A DNA stretch of 64,000 nucleotides from Phlyctochytrium arcticum. Its lineage: Eukaryota; Chytridiomycota; Chytridiomycetes; Chytridiales; Chytridiaceae. The notes below the pieces were generated by a model. That model did not search any database. It was not told where the DNA came from and was given only the letters and a program-made list of their open reading frames with translations. The stretch spans positions 496,001-560,000 of the forward strand of contig JAHLKI010000012.1 of the NCBI GenBank assembly GCA_025602905.1, given 5' to 3'. Positions 20,952 to 35,888 of the stretch are shown piece by piece (position 1 is the first letter of the stretch; each line of letters starts with the position of its first letter). The translations under genes and the position numbers were made by a program.

Positions 20952-21624
20952 AGGAGACGCAGGATGATACTGAAGGACAAGGCAAACGTGCACGCGCGAG
21001 AAACGCAATCGAGCATTTGCAGACTCTTGGTATTCTCGTATTACGGCGTATTGTGGTCTTAGCTAGAGCCTGAGCCTGATATATTAGACGGCCTCTGAGA
21101 TGCCCCTCGAGTTCCCCCCCGCCTGTTTACCATCTTATTCAAAATATACTTTTAAACCGATCCCTGCCAAATAGTACCTTTCATCAGATACAACCTGTGA
21201 AATTCACGCCGTTCGACGTTGCGACAGATGTGAGACTACATGGGGCCGTGACCTGGCCATGAGGTTAAGGTATAAACGTTGCCTCGGAATGCATTTCTTT
21301 GTACCCGTCGTACCCGTTCCGCTTCTTGATTGGCTTTCATCATTCTTGACCTTCCCCTCAGTCCTCTCACAATTCCTCAACATCAAGTACGGTAGATTCA
21401 TTCAGCAGAAAGAAGAAAGGAAAACGATACTATAAATTCGTTTTTGGATACAAAGCAAAAAACACATCGCAAGCACAGGCAAAAAGTGGGTTAGGACCAA
21501 AAAAACAACATGTCCCAAATGCGGTCCCAAGTTCTAGCGGTGGAATAGGAAGGGGGAGGGGTTATAGAATAGAGAGGAAGAGAGGTGTGTATAGTAGTAG
21601 GCTAGGTAGAGAGAAGAAAAGAGT
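20952..21624. other. no gene seen; 3' flank of GFA1
   Basis: Contains an A/T-rich stretch before the GFA1 stop and no supported coding exon. Confidence 0.4.
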
Positions 21625-24326
<2,702 letters not shown>

Positions 24327-25550
24327 GGCTGTTTAGTCTTTCTGATTGGGATGGGGGGAAGGCAGAAAGATGATGGCGGAGGATCCCAACAAAATTCCGA
24401 AGAGGAGGCTCTCGATCGAGGCTGCTTTCGCGTTGCCACTGCAGACCCAAGCCACCACGGCTCAGCATTCATTGGCCTATAGTCTTTTCTTTCTTCCTAT
24501 ATTCTTTACTTCACTTTATGAATTCTCTTTTATTAGAAGATGAGGAGCTGGATCTACATGGAGCGGTTGTATAGGAGCTATGGGGTGCATCCGCTGGAGG
24601 ACATCTTTCATCATGCAGCCACGGCGTAAATCAGTATATGCCATGAATGAGAATCAGGCCTATGCAAGACTCGACAAATGTTGAGCATCAGAAGATTGAT
24701 GAACACTGGGATTCAGCGTTTGGTCCATATAGGACATGATGCGAACGCGTCTGATGTGAAAGGAGCCTATGCCCGGATGCTCTTGATCAGAAGGCATGGC
24801 CTGGACCAAATGCCATGGAGCACTGGGACTACTGAACCAGGAGGACAATCGTCTGCAAGAATTTACAAGGTGATTGGAGGTAAAAGAGTCCATAGAGTTT
24901 ACGGCCAGAGACTGCAGGGGGGTATCTGTACAGGCTGCTCTGATGCAGGCCAACCCGCCATATCCAGTCTACCAAGGCTGCAAGGTTGATGCATCGTTTC
25001 TCCACTGACACAATCAGTCTCATCCCATGCTGCAAAATGTCCGTCCTAGTTATGTGCGGACCAACGTATATTCCTAATCCTACCCGGCATATCTGGGAGC
25101 AAGTTCACCCCTATAGTACGCGGAATCTGACCCAACCCGGAGACAAATGTCACGTCCTATGCCTCGACAGAGTTCCTGCATTTCTCAGAATAAAGCGATG
25201 AAACTCTGCCATATATCCCGTTCATCGTCCCTCATCAGTTTAAAACTGCTGGTGCTGCGCTTCACTGCGCTAAGTCCCGCAATTTAACCCAAATAAGGCG
25301 CAATAAATACCGGAAGGGGCGTAAATGAGTCCTGCCGCTCTTGGGGAGACGACGACGACGACTTTTCCCTCTGAACCATCTTCTCGAAGCCAGCAACAAA
25401 GGAAAATCATCACTGGGAATCACTTGTACATAGACCTACTCAATAACTTTCTGATACCGGGCAGCATATATCCGCTGCTGTAGTGAAGAGCCGTTACCAC
25501 AAAAGCAAACGACCCCCGCAACTCGAAAGCGACTAGTGAAAGTGTGAACG
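24327..25550. other. no recognisable gene; promoter side of GFA1 and of the MSS51-like gene
   Basis: The two flanking genes diverge across this 1.2 kb. Several short frames near 24540-25200 (for example MRSWIYMERLYRSYGVH at 24541) are broken by stops and look like an old transposable-element or gene relic, but I could not identify a family. Confidence 0.4.
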
Positions 25551-27541
25551 ATGGCAGACTTTGTCTTTACAGACGCTGGGGCAGGTTCCGCCGGCGCCAA
25601 CTCTACCGACATTCCGTTGGTTTCGGCCTCATTCCTCGAGGAAATCTCGTTGTTTGTCAATCACCTCGCCACGGATCCATCGCGGGCCTTCCGTGAACTC
25701 CCCCACGTTGCGGCGGGATTGGTTGGATTTCTCGTCCTGCCATCGCTTCTGTGGTTCTCATATCGCACATTGACGGCCAATTCTCAGTCCAACTCTGTAA
25801 GTCTAATGCATACCGTCATTGTAAACTTTTTTGTTGACTTTACATGGGGGCACAGGTCACGACCATCAAAGGCTGGAAAAGCAAAACGTTTTTGGAAGAG
25901 GCCGAGGAGGTCGCAGACAATGTCAAAAACGCTCCTGTGGAAAAGGTAGTGTTTGATGTCGGTATTAGCGCGCACGCCGTGGCCGTGTCTCAGGACGGAC
26001 TTTTGCGTGCTTTTCATGTCATCCCGAAGGGCTCAGTCTCGGCCGCTCACATCTCTGCCGCCGTCGTCAAGGCCGTTGCTTTACCCATCGAGACGGACCA
26101 CAACGTATACCGGCCACAAATAGTAGCATTCCTGGAAAGTCGACAGTGTACCCCTGCCGTCCTGAACGCCGCAATCAAGCGGCTCACGCAGGTCCTGGGC
26201 CCCGAAGTGAAGGTGGCCCCCACCGAAAAGATTGCTGACCAAGTCAAGGCAATTACCGAGGAGCGCAAATCAGCTCTGGCCAATGCTTCCTCTGTCAATG
26301 ATGCCGCCGCAAATGGGGCGGCGGGAGTCAAGCTCGATGCCAACGGCAAACCTGCTTTTGTACCCACCCCCGACCGAGGTTGCTTTGTCTGCAAACAGGA
26401 AATCACCGAGAAACCCAGCCAATGCAGTGCTTGTAAAGCCATCATCTACTGCTCCCCCGAATGTGCCAAAAAGGACTGGCCCACCCATAAACAAGTCTGC
26501 CCCCAGTTCAAAACTTACATGGCCCGCATCGAAAAGGAAAATTTGCACGATTTGCCCTTTGACTACTACAATTCCAAAAAACAGTTGCATAATTATAACC
26601 AAGTTACTTTATTGATTCACAGCGATGTGCACAACGTGGGAGTCTACCGCCGCCTGTGTCACTGTTACCAGCAGACACCTTACGGTGAACTAGCCGGCCA
26701 ACAGATTCAACACCTGCAAGCCAACAACATTCAGGACCCACTGGAGCGGTTCAAACTGTTTGGCCTCAACATGCACTGGTTCCCCCTCTCAAACGCCTAC
26801 CCGGACGGCCTGGATACCCGCTCTATTGACACATGGGAAAAATTCTACAATGCTCGCAGTATCCCCATGTCTGACCCTGCGGCCCTCGTCTTTGAGGTCC
26901 CCATGACCATCTGGCACATTATCAACAAGTATCTCCTCGACACGCTACCAGCGCTGCCAGCTCCCACCAGCGCCGACACCCCTGCCCCGCGCCGCCAAAT
27001 CACCATCCACTTGTTGGGGGCCGAGAAGGAAGCGGATCTATCAGCCACCTTTGAATTGCTTCTCTCCCTTTTACCCAAAACGGATATTTCCATTCACATG
27101 ATTTCCCCGGCCATTTCTCCCCGCCTCCCTCCCACGCACAGCACCCTAGGCATCCGCAACGAGTCCTTGGACTCTACCCTCATCGTCACGCTCCGCCAAG
27201 GCCCCTACTCCCCCGAATTCTACACGGGCGAAGCCTTTGCGGCCACGGGACTCCCCTTTGGCGCCGGCAAACCTGACCTCGTCGTCATGCTCAACGCGGG
27301 ACTCTTGGCCAACGCGTCCTGGGGCCCGACCATGAAACTCCTCATTGAAAACCGCGTCAAGACGATTGTGACGGAGGAAATGGAACATTCTTGTGAGCTT
27401 ATCCTGAAACAACTGGAACAGATTGGTTGCAACGTCTCCCTGAAAACTACCGTAAACCCGTTCCGACAGCCCGTCTACTTGTGGAAACGGGATACGAACC
27501 TGCCTGGCTGGAGTAATGGATTCATGATTGGATTAAACTAG
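25551..27541 (+). CDS. MYND zinc-finger protein, MSS51/ZMYND17-like
   Basis: Two exons, 25551-25796 and 25856-27541 (59-base intron), close in phase to 643 aa. Residues ~50-75 include a hydrophobic segment (AAGLVGFLVLPSLLWFSY), then a charged region. A MYND finger (CFVCKQEITEKPSQCSACKA, then YCSPECAKKDWPTHKQVC) is near residues 250-290. The C-terminal half matches the conserved MSS51/ZMYND17 domain: LTIWHIINKYL-type segment, LLPKTDISIHMISPAI, YSPEFYTGEAF and PDLVVMLNAGL. In yeast Mss51 acts in mitochondria on COX1 translation; whether this protein does the same is inference, since the N-terminal membrane-like segment differs. Its ATG is the first in a clean 5' exon. Confidence 0.8.
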
Positions 27542-27745
27542 TTGCTGGGTTTTTGGTTTTGATTCGCATGTACTATGAGGGGAGTTTTAGGGGGGTGATC
27601 TTTTTTTGTTTGTTTATTGTGTTTGTTACTAGAATGGAGAGACTGAATCTATTTTCTATTTTGTGAAGTAAATACAATTTCGTTTCCGGCAAGAGATGGC
27701 AGTGTATGAATTAGGTAAATACATGTGTTACAAAAAGAAATGTTC

Positions 27746-28923
27746 TCAACGTGGCCCCCACCCCTCCTTCAACATCACTTCCCGCCAGTGCTCGGCCGTC
27801 CTCCTTAACCCCTCCTCCAATGTCACAATCGGCCTGTACCCCAGTACCTCTTTTGCTCGGGTAATATCCAACCATCGGTTACTGGTAATGACTTTGACGC
27901 GGAAACTGTTGAATGTGGGGTCCCAGGCTGCAAAAGGTCGGACTAAAGAGCGCAGAGCATCGACGAAGTGGCCGAGGGCGAGACCGAGTGGGCGGGGAAT
28001 GGTTTTTGAGAGAGTGTTTTTGTAACCCAGGGCGTTCCAGAGGTATTTTGGCACGTCCCAGAAAAAGACTGGTGAGTCGTTGGTAATGTAAAAGACCTAA
28101 GGGAAATGTAAGTGGGGTACCATGGTAAGAAAGACAAAAAGTACAGTACCTGCCCAGCAACTCCCTCCCTTTTCCCGCAAGTTTCGGCGGCCACCACATG
28201 GGCATGAGCCACATTATCTACATACGTCCAGTCAAACAAACTCGTATTATCCCCAATCTTGACTTTCCAATTCCCCTTTCGAGCCGCATCCACCAGTCCT
28301 TTACTGGCATTATGATCTGCAGGGCCAAAGATGCCTGCGGGGCGGAGGGCTACCGTACACAGATCGTCATCATTGGCGGCGAGGATGAGTTGTTCGGCGG
28401 CGGCTTTAGTTTCGTTATAGGAGTCCATGTGGATTTCACAGTAGGGATCGGATTCGTCCCCGCCGCGGACGTCCTGGCCGTAGTAGGTGACACTGGCCGA
28501 GGATGTGTAGACGAGAACACGGACTCCACACTCTTTACACGCGTCAATGACATTTTGCGTCCCACCGACGTTCACCGCCCAATATACTTCCTTCGCAAAC
28601 CCTTCAATCACAGCCGCAGTATGAATTACGACCGTCTTGTCCCGGCACGCATCACGCACAGCGTCAGGATCAGTGATATCCCCTACATGAAATGCGGTCA
28701 AATCGGGATGGGTTTGCGCGGGTTTACGGAGATCAAAAGCCGAGACGGAATGGCCTTTCTTAAGGAGTGCGGAAATGATGGCTTGGCCTAGGAACCCGCC
28801 CCCACCAATCACGAGAACGGAAGACTGGGGTAAATGCTTTAGTTTTTGTGATGTGAGCTGACGGTTGCGTGATCAAAGGCCATCCCCAGGGATGTATCTA
28901 TGGCTTACCTGTTCCTGCACCAT
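27746..28923 (-). CDS. 3-beta-hydroxysteroid dehydrogenase / sterol C4-decarboxylase-like
   Basis: Three exons: 28923-28909 (MVQEQ), 28824-28150 and 28096-27746, in phase, 346 aa. The NAD-binding Rossmann motif is VIGGGGFLGQ. The short-chain dehydrogenase catalytic pair is YNETK (Tyr, Lys) with an upstream Ser pair (YTSSASV). The family signatures HTAAVIEGFAKEVYWAVNVGGT and FDWTYVDNVAHAH fit the 3-beta-HSD/NSDHL/ERG26 group. Erg26 removes the C4 carboxyl of sterol intermediates with NAD on the ER. The length suits ERG26, but a related NSDHL-like dehydrogenase cannot be excluded. The last exon encodes the membrane-near C-terminal part. Confidence 0.85.
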
Positions 28924-29132
28924 ATTTAGGTCTTCTTAGCTGTTTTGTTCTATTGATTCTGTGCGTGATCTTGCTGTATAAAAACCAACGGGAAATAACT
29001 ATTATTATCGCGGCGGTCGGATCTTGAAGGGTGCGCTGTGCCGCTGCCGAGCCCTAGCCGGTAAGTTGGTGGAAATCGTCACTTGAAGGAATTTGGGACG
29101 TTCGAAAACCCACAAGCAAAAAGACGGCGATC

Positions 29133-30564
29133 ATGAACTTTGAGGAGCAGCTATGTAAGTTTTTGGGAAAGGACGGGGCCGATGTAGGCCGTAGGGGTTT
29201 GAAGTAGGGGTTGGGGCTCAGATACTTTTGTCGGTTCTCTTGCTAACTCCCGGATCCGCCCTTCTTTTCCACTCTATGTTATCCAATGCGACTTCAATCT
29301 CTGCAACCATGAACAACTTATGCAACAGCCGCAACTTCGGACGATGATCAGGCGGATGAGGACGGAGAAGAGTACGACAGCACGTCCGAGACGGGGTCGT
29401 CGGTCATCTCCTGGATTAGCTGGTTCTGCTCCCTACCCGGTGAGTTTGTTCTTTTAATGCAGCCAGGATTCGAGCAGTTTGTTTCGAATGCTGCTGCCGA
29501 ATACGCGCAGAGAAACTAACCAGCTGGAGGTTATTAGGCCACGAATTCTTTGTCGAAGTTCCGGACGAGTTTGTAGAGGACGACTTTAATCTCACCGGAC
29601 TCTCAAATAACGTTCCATACTATAACGACGCTCTTGACCTGATTCTCGACCTCGAACCCGATGATTCAGAACAAGCCCCCCAATCTGTCATTGAAAGCTC
29701 GGCGGAATTATTGTACGGGCTGATCCACGCGCGATTCATCTTGACCAAACAGGGCTTGGCGGCCATTGAAGAAAAGTTTACGACGGGAATCTTTGGACGG
29801 TGTCCAAGGCATTATTGCGGAGGATGTGCTGTTATTCCTTGTGGACGATCGGATGTGCCCGGTGTGGACACGGTTAAAATGTATTGCCCACGCTGCTCAG
29901 ACCTGTACCACCCCAAAGAGGTATTTACATGCTGTCGCAAACCCACCATCTTTGAAATTTTGACCAATACCCTCGAAATTTTCAGCCAAAATTCCAAACC
30001 ATTGATGGTGCATTCTTTGGCACAACAGTAGCTCATTTACTGTTTCTCAATGCCCCGGATCTGGTTCCTCCTCTCATTTCTCGCCCGACGCATCCACCGC
30101 GCCGAGCAACCCGCGCCCCATCATCCACAGCTGCTGCCCCGGCTACCTCCATACCCTCCAATCGTCCACCCTCCTCCATACCCACTACTCAAAGCCCCGC
30201 ATCCTCCTCCTCGGCACCAATACCCCCATCAAACGCCGCCAACGATCCACCCACACCCCCCGAAGGTCAGCCTGTCACATCCCCCCCTGACGAGGACGCA
30301 GCAGAGGAAGGAGAAGGCTACGCCAACGGAACGGAAGACCGCCAGCCACTGGCCAACTACAACATTTACACCCCGAAAATATTTGGGTTCCGCGTCAGTG
30401 AACGTAGCCGGGTGGGTCCCCGAATGCGGTGGTTGAGATACAAGGAAGGAATGGATACGACGGGTCCGGAATGGGGCACGCCGCGCAAGTCGATACCCAA
30501 CGGTAGCAGTACGGGTACCACGACGGGGACTGGAAGGGGCGCCCCCAAGATGCAGGCAACGTAG
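29133..30564 (+). CDS. casein kinase 2 regulatory (beta) subunit
   Basis: Four exons, 29133-29154, 29329-29439, 29538-29920 and 29986-30564, close in phase to 364 aa. Diagnostic segments: acidic loop DDQADEDGEEYDSTSE, VISWISWFCSLPGHEFFVEV, DFNLTGLS and ELLYGLIHARFILT. The zinc-binding dimer domain has CPRHYC ... GRSDVPGVDTVKMYCPRC. DGAFFGTTVAHLL and IYTPKIFGFRVSERSR complete the fold. CK2 beta dimerises and docks substrates to the CK2 alpha kinase. Between the last two motifs there is an ~85-residue Pro/Ser/Ala-rich insert, longer than the few residues in most CK2 beta proteins. Confidence 0.93.
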
Positions 30565-30760
30565 TTTTTGTGTTTCTCAAATTCATTCTGTATACGAATT
30601 TTTTTTTTACTTTTTTACTATTTTGAGGTGTTTGTCTCCGTGGTTTTTATGAAAGTCATTTCAATGGGTAGTCTCAAATTCAGTCGGATCTCGATAAATT
30701 AAGTGTTGGCTTCAGATAAATAAATAGGCTATATGTTACTCTCTACACTAGGGGGCTACT

Positions 30761-31719
30761 CTACTTTCCACTCTGGATTTTGGCCAACAGATGCGACAAC
30801 TGATTGGCCATGACGGGTTGACCTTTGCGGGTCCGTTGCTGTAATTTCGATCGCGTATTATTACGCTGGGTATAATAAGCTTTTCGGCCTGCATCTCGCT
30901 CCTCGCGTAACCGTTTTGCTTCGGCGATCGATTCCTCGCGCTCCTTTTTTTGTTGGGCGGCGATGGCTAGGGATTTGGCGAATGGGTTTGGTTTGTGGGG
31001 TCTATGTTTTATTGATTAATGAGGGTTTGAGGGAGAGAGTGGAAGGGACTTACTTGGAGGGTTTGGAATTTGATTTTGATTTTGATTTTGATTTCGAAGG
31101 TGATTTGGTGGATGATTTTGTGGACCGTGAGTTGTCACGAGATGTCTCTGCTTCTGATTCATCATCTTCTTCGTCGCTGGTGTATGGCTCTCCATTGTCG
31201 TCAATCACAATCTCCTGCTCGCTGTCATTGTCGGCATCCGGTTGCTCATCACCCTGATTCCGAGCCTCATCCATGTGATCCTATACATCGAAGGTAAGTA
31301 TCTTGTCTGAACGGGTAGAGTTAATAACAATATACATTCTCACTCTCATCCCCACTCATATCCACAGCCTTGACATGCTCAACACCCTCCCGTTTAAGCA
31401 TCTTATAATACTCCTTTTTGATTTTCGTTCGCCGAATCATTTCGTGTTTTTTGGCGATTCCGGGGTTGGGTGCTAGACTGTTGCCGCCACGACCTCGCCC
31501 TCGACCTCGGTAGACTCCGCTGACTCCTCCTCGGCCTCGAAAGGACGTGCTGGGGACACCTCGGCCTCGAGTGCCGGTGAAGCTGCCCCGTCCGCTGCTG
31601 GCTGCTCCACTACCCCCTCGACCCCGGCCTCGACCTCGATCTCCGCCCCTCCCTCGTCCTCCTCCTCGACCTCCTCGCCCGCCGCCCCGCGTACTATTGG
31701 TGGTATTTGGCGGTGCCAT
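30761..31719 (-). CDS. FYV7/CCDC59-like rRNA-processing protein with RGG N-terminus
   Basis: Three exons, 31719-31336, 31280-31054 and 31001-30761, in phase, 283 aa. The first ~70 residues are Arg/Gly-rich (RGG type), followed by NPGIAKKHEMIRRTKIKKEYYKM. The middle is acidic Ser/Asp/Glu and then SKSKSKS. The C-terminus carries the family motif PNPFAKSLAIAAQQKKERE ... LQQRTRKGQPVMANQLSHLL. Fyv7 acts in 40S pre-rRNA processing in the nucleolus; the RGG arm probably binds RNA (inference). Confidence 0.75.
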
Positions 31720-32085
31720 TGCTTGATATTGTTTGGTTGAACCTCCAAAAAGTTGCAATGTCGAAGCCAAATCTCAATGCTGCGCCCACGTGACAGAAAG
31801 TTCAAGTGGCAATTTCGAAGCGGCGTCAAAAGACACTTTTTGCAAAATCTCTAGCCTTCCTTGACGGATTCATCGCAGTTTATTCTTCTTTCTTTTATAC
31901 TCACGAGACGACGTACTGGTTAGAGTTGACTTGGGAACAGCTCACGGCAATCGGCAAGTTTGCAAAAAGAAGAACAAGGAGAAAAGTTGTTTGAAGCTAT
32001 ACAAGTGGAGGCCAGAGACTTTTCGCGCGAAAAGGGATTGACATAAAATTGAGAAGACGGAAAAACTGCGAGTAGTGTTAAAAAG
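31720..32085. promoter_or_regulatory. divergent intergenic region, FYV7-like / TFIIB
   Basis: 366 bases between two divergent ATGs. No clear TATA box; nothing else recognised. Confidence 0.4.
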
Positions 32086-33363
32086 ATGACCCAACTGGCC
32101 ACTCAGATGCCGCAACATGCGGGCAAACCCATCCAGGCCGACCTGAACCTGAAGCTGATTTGCGCCGACTGTCAAGACCCTGTCCCCAATATCGTTGAAG
32201 ATTTTGCGGCGGGTGACTTGATTTGTGGGAGTTGTGGTAGGTACACTCTTTTTCCTTCCCCCGAGTTGAGGCTGGTTGAACTTGGGAGGGATATTTTTGG
32301 TGGTGTGGAAGCCAGAGGAGTTGTGGTCAGGTGAAAAATGTCGAAAAGTCTCTAGCAGACTCGAGTCGTTTTCTCATTCTCTCTCTTCTCTCTCTTCCTT
32401 TTGTCTCTGTTGATGAATGTGATATCTCATGTTGATGACTATGCGCGCAACACAGGCCTCGTTCTGGGTAATCGCATCATTGACACACGGTCCGAGTGGC
32501 GAACCTTTTCCAATTCTGACGACAACACGGACGATCCATCCCGTGTTGGTGCCTCTGCCGATCCCCTTCTCGGCGGCATGAACCACATTGACTCGACCGT
32601 CATTTCCCAACGAGATGGTGGGAGTGGAGCTGCGCGGGACTTGAACCGTGTCCACGGCAAAGCCACCAACCAGCGCTCAGAAAAGAATTTGATGACGGCG
32701 TTCAAAGAAATCCAGACCATGTGTGAACGTATCGGACTCTCCAAATTAGTCTCTGACTCGGCCAAACAAATGTTTAAACGGGCCGAAGACCAGAAAATGC
32801 TCCGTGGGAAACCACCCGTGGCCATCATGGCAGCCTGCATCTACATTGGGTGCCGGGAGAATGGCAACACGCGGACGTTTAAAGAAATTTGTGCATTGAC
32901 CAAAGTCTCTAAAAAGGACATTGGTCGAATCTACAAGGTCTTGAAGACGCTCCTGGACAAGCCGTCAGAAGAGATTTGCCTAGACTCGTATGTCATTCGG
33001 TTTTCGTCTGCGCTCGATGTCGGTCAGGATGTGATTAGAGCCACCAGTGAGGTACCGAGAGAGACCCTGTTGCTTACAACAACAACCCTTGGCTCATCAA
33101 TTTCCTTTTAGGTTCTGAAACGGGCCCAAGAGATGGGAACTCTTGCGGGTAAATCCCCCATTTCAATTGTGGCCGGATGTCTCTACTTTGTCAGTTGTCT
33201 TTCCAAACCCGCCGACGCAAAGTCTGCCCGTGACATTGCCAACGTAGCCGGATGTACCGAGGCCACCCTTAAGAATGCCTACAAGCAATTGTACGATTCG
33301 CGGGCGGTTCTGGGTAAAGATTTGCGTATGCCCAAGGAGATTGCTGCTTTGCCTGCACCATGA
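32086..33363 (+). CDS. SUA7: transcription initiation factor IIB
   Basis: Three exons, 32086-32236, 32456-33051 and 33112-33363, in phase, 332 aa, normal for TFIIB. The N-terminal zinc ribbon reads CADCQDP ... GDLICGSCGLVLGNRIIDT followed by the B-finger start SEWRTF. Two cyclin-fold repeats follow (LMTAFKEIQTMCERIGL ... PVAIMAACIYIGCRENG; VLKRAQEMGTLAGKSPISIV). TFIIB bridges TBP and RNA polymerase II and sets the start site. The symbol is the yeast one. Confidence 0.95.
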
Positions 33364-34039
33364 GTTGGCGGTACTGCTCATTGGTTTTGAAAAAGAAAGG
33401 TCAGTCATCGCTCGGTCCCCTTCACTCTTGAATACCACCACCTGCAGTTAGGTTTATCCCCGCTTTTCCTTTTCTAGTAGAAATCCCCTCGCCCCCAAAA
33501 AAAACGACGAGTAAAAAACCAAAATACCAAAAATACCTATTTATACCGGAAAAACTCGCGCTCATCTCTTGGACCTTTTTTTTTCACCTCACACATTCTT
33601 CTTGGCACCAATCCTGTCTTTCCTATGATGGTTTAGGCGATTAGTGTTTTTACCTTTTGCATATAGATTTTCCCTCTCCCCCTTTTTTTGTCGTTGGTTT
33701 CTCTCACGATTCTTGTACATACTTTTCAATGTTATGTTGGTTCTTGAAGTTATGCGTGCTCTCATTGCCGTTCTTATGGGTCTTTCAAGCAAAATCGTCG
33801 TCGGAGTTTTGGTGACAAACAAGTTGATGAAGCCAGGTTGGGATAAAACGAGTGTGACCTCACGAAAGCCGTCGTTTTTGTCGTTTTTGAACACTTCCAT
33901 TAGCGGCGAAAGACCGATCCCCTTTGATCTGCAGGCATTATCCTCCGGCATATCCTACTACTACGGCAAGGGAAGGATATCTGCAGTCGGAAGAACCAAA
34001 AAGTCTCTCGATCTAGGCGGTGCTAGGAGTTGAAAGATC
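33364..34039. other. intergenic, no supported gene
   Basis: A/T-rich 3' flank of TFIIB followed by the 5' region of the DUF1365 gene. Open frames on both strands near 33590-34030 have no recognisable content. Confidence 0.4.
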
Positions 34040-35765
34040 ATGACCAGCTACGGGGTATCTGCAGCCCTGGTGCTGATCCCTCTAGCCCTCTACCTCTCCC
34101 AATCCTACCTCTCATCCTCCCTCAAAACGTCCCCAAAGCCATCATCAACCGATACCCAACTCCACCACATTCATTTCGCCACAACGAGCCATACCCGACA
34201 CTACCCCATCAAACATTCCTTCCGGTACCCCCTCGTCTACTTTCGCCTCACCCTCGGCCACCCACTCGGTCTCCCCTCCTGGCTCGCAGGCTGGGAACGA
34301 GGGCTCTTTTCCATACGGGAATCCGATTATTTGCGTGATATCAAGGGAACATTGGTCGGAAATGGAGGGGGGATTAAAGACCGGGCATTGGCGGTATTGG
34401 AAGAACAGGGTGTACCCCGATCGGCTATTGGAGATGTAGAGTTGGTTACGATGCCCCGATGTGCGGGCTATGCGTTCAATCCGTTGAGCATCTTTTTTGC
34501 TTATGCTCCTGATGCACCACATACGTTGGTGGCGACGATTCTGGAGGTGAATAATACATTTGGTGAACGGCATATTTATGTCTGTAAAGCTAGTAACAAG
34601 GTTCCTTCTATTCCGGGGTAAGCATTCACTTGTGTTTCTTAGATGTGCGATTACCGGTTCTGACTTTTGTAATGATAGGTATGAACATACCCACAAAATC
34701 AACCGCTCGTTCCACGTCTCACCCTTCAACAACCGAAGTGGGTCCTACGAAGCATCCTTCAAAAACCCTAAACGCACATTAGACGTCCTTCTCAACATTC
34801 GCGATTACACCGACGCAACAACTCCATCATCATCCCCTGCAGCACCCATCCACTTAACCGCCCGTGTCCAGGGCCCCCCTTCCCCACTTACCACCCGCAC
34901 AACTCTCTCCATTTTAGCCATCTACCCCATAACAACCTTCCTCACCGTCCCCCGAATCCTAAAAGAAGCGTTTGTGCTCGCCTACCAAAAGAAAATGCCA
35001 ATCTACCAGCGCCCAAGTCCTATGCGGGTTCCCAAAGATGGAGCAGGCATGGTCTGGAAACCCCTGACTGGATTCCAAAGTTTGTGTCGGTCTATTGTTC
35101 TCGCGTACTTGTCTGATCTGGGCCTCAATTTTGAGATTGTCGAACCGAGCCGGCCATCTACTCACCTCTCACCATCAACCCCCGGAGTTCCACCACCCAT
35201 CACATTACACGTCGTCTCGCCCTTGTTTTACATGACGATGGTCCTGTGTGGCAATCATACCGCTCGAGCTCTCGGACTCTCGTTTGTGCGGGGTGATGTC
35301 CGGTGCACCGAATCGGATCTGGGAACATTACTTGGAGCTATGGCCCGTCACGTACCATCTTCTTCCATACAGGATACAACAACCGAATGGCATCAATGGT
35401 GGATCAACCGTGTATGGACCATCCACCAATTTCCGTCACCCTTTAACCAACAACCTTCCTTTGGATCGGTACCCATCCTCCCCACCACCCCCGAGACAAA
35501 TCGTGTAGGGTTTGCGGTATGGAAAGGGTCAGTGGCTACCCGGCTTGAGCAACGACTGTTTCGGCTATTGGCGAATTTTGTCGTGGATCCGTATGCTACG
35601 GAAGAGCGGATGCAAGGTTACATTTCCTCAGCGACAAAGAGTGGTGGAGCCCCTACAGAGACTGGACTGGTGGGTGAGCCGGATGATGGGAGTGATATAA
35701 TCGCCATGGAACGGGAGCGTTTCGATTTGTTTCGACGTGTGCTCGACCGAGTTGTGCATAGTTAG
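34040..35765 (+). CDS. DUF1365 family protein
   Basis: Two exons, 34040-34617 and 34679-35765, in phase, 554 aa. A hydrophobic N-terminal segment (VSAALVLIPLALYLSQSYL) may anchor it. DUF1365 features follow: HTRHYPIKHSFRYPLVYF, YAFNPLSIFFAY, VATILEVNNTFGERHIYV, KINRSFHVSPFNNRSGSYE. The biochemical role of the family is unsettled; in bacteria it neighbours cyclopropane-fatty-acid genes. A lipid-related membrane role is only an inference. Confidence 0.85.
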
Positions 35766-35888
35766 AGCTGACACTTGTAGCATACCATAACAAATAGACT
35801 AATGGCGCATGAAAAAAAGTGTATATTTGGCAGATCAAGAATAGATAAAAACGGTATTGGGAGAAATTGCAGATAGAATACGGCGGGA

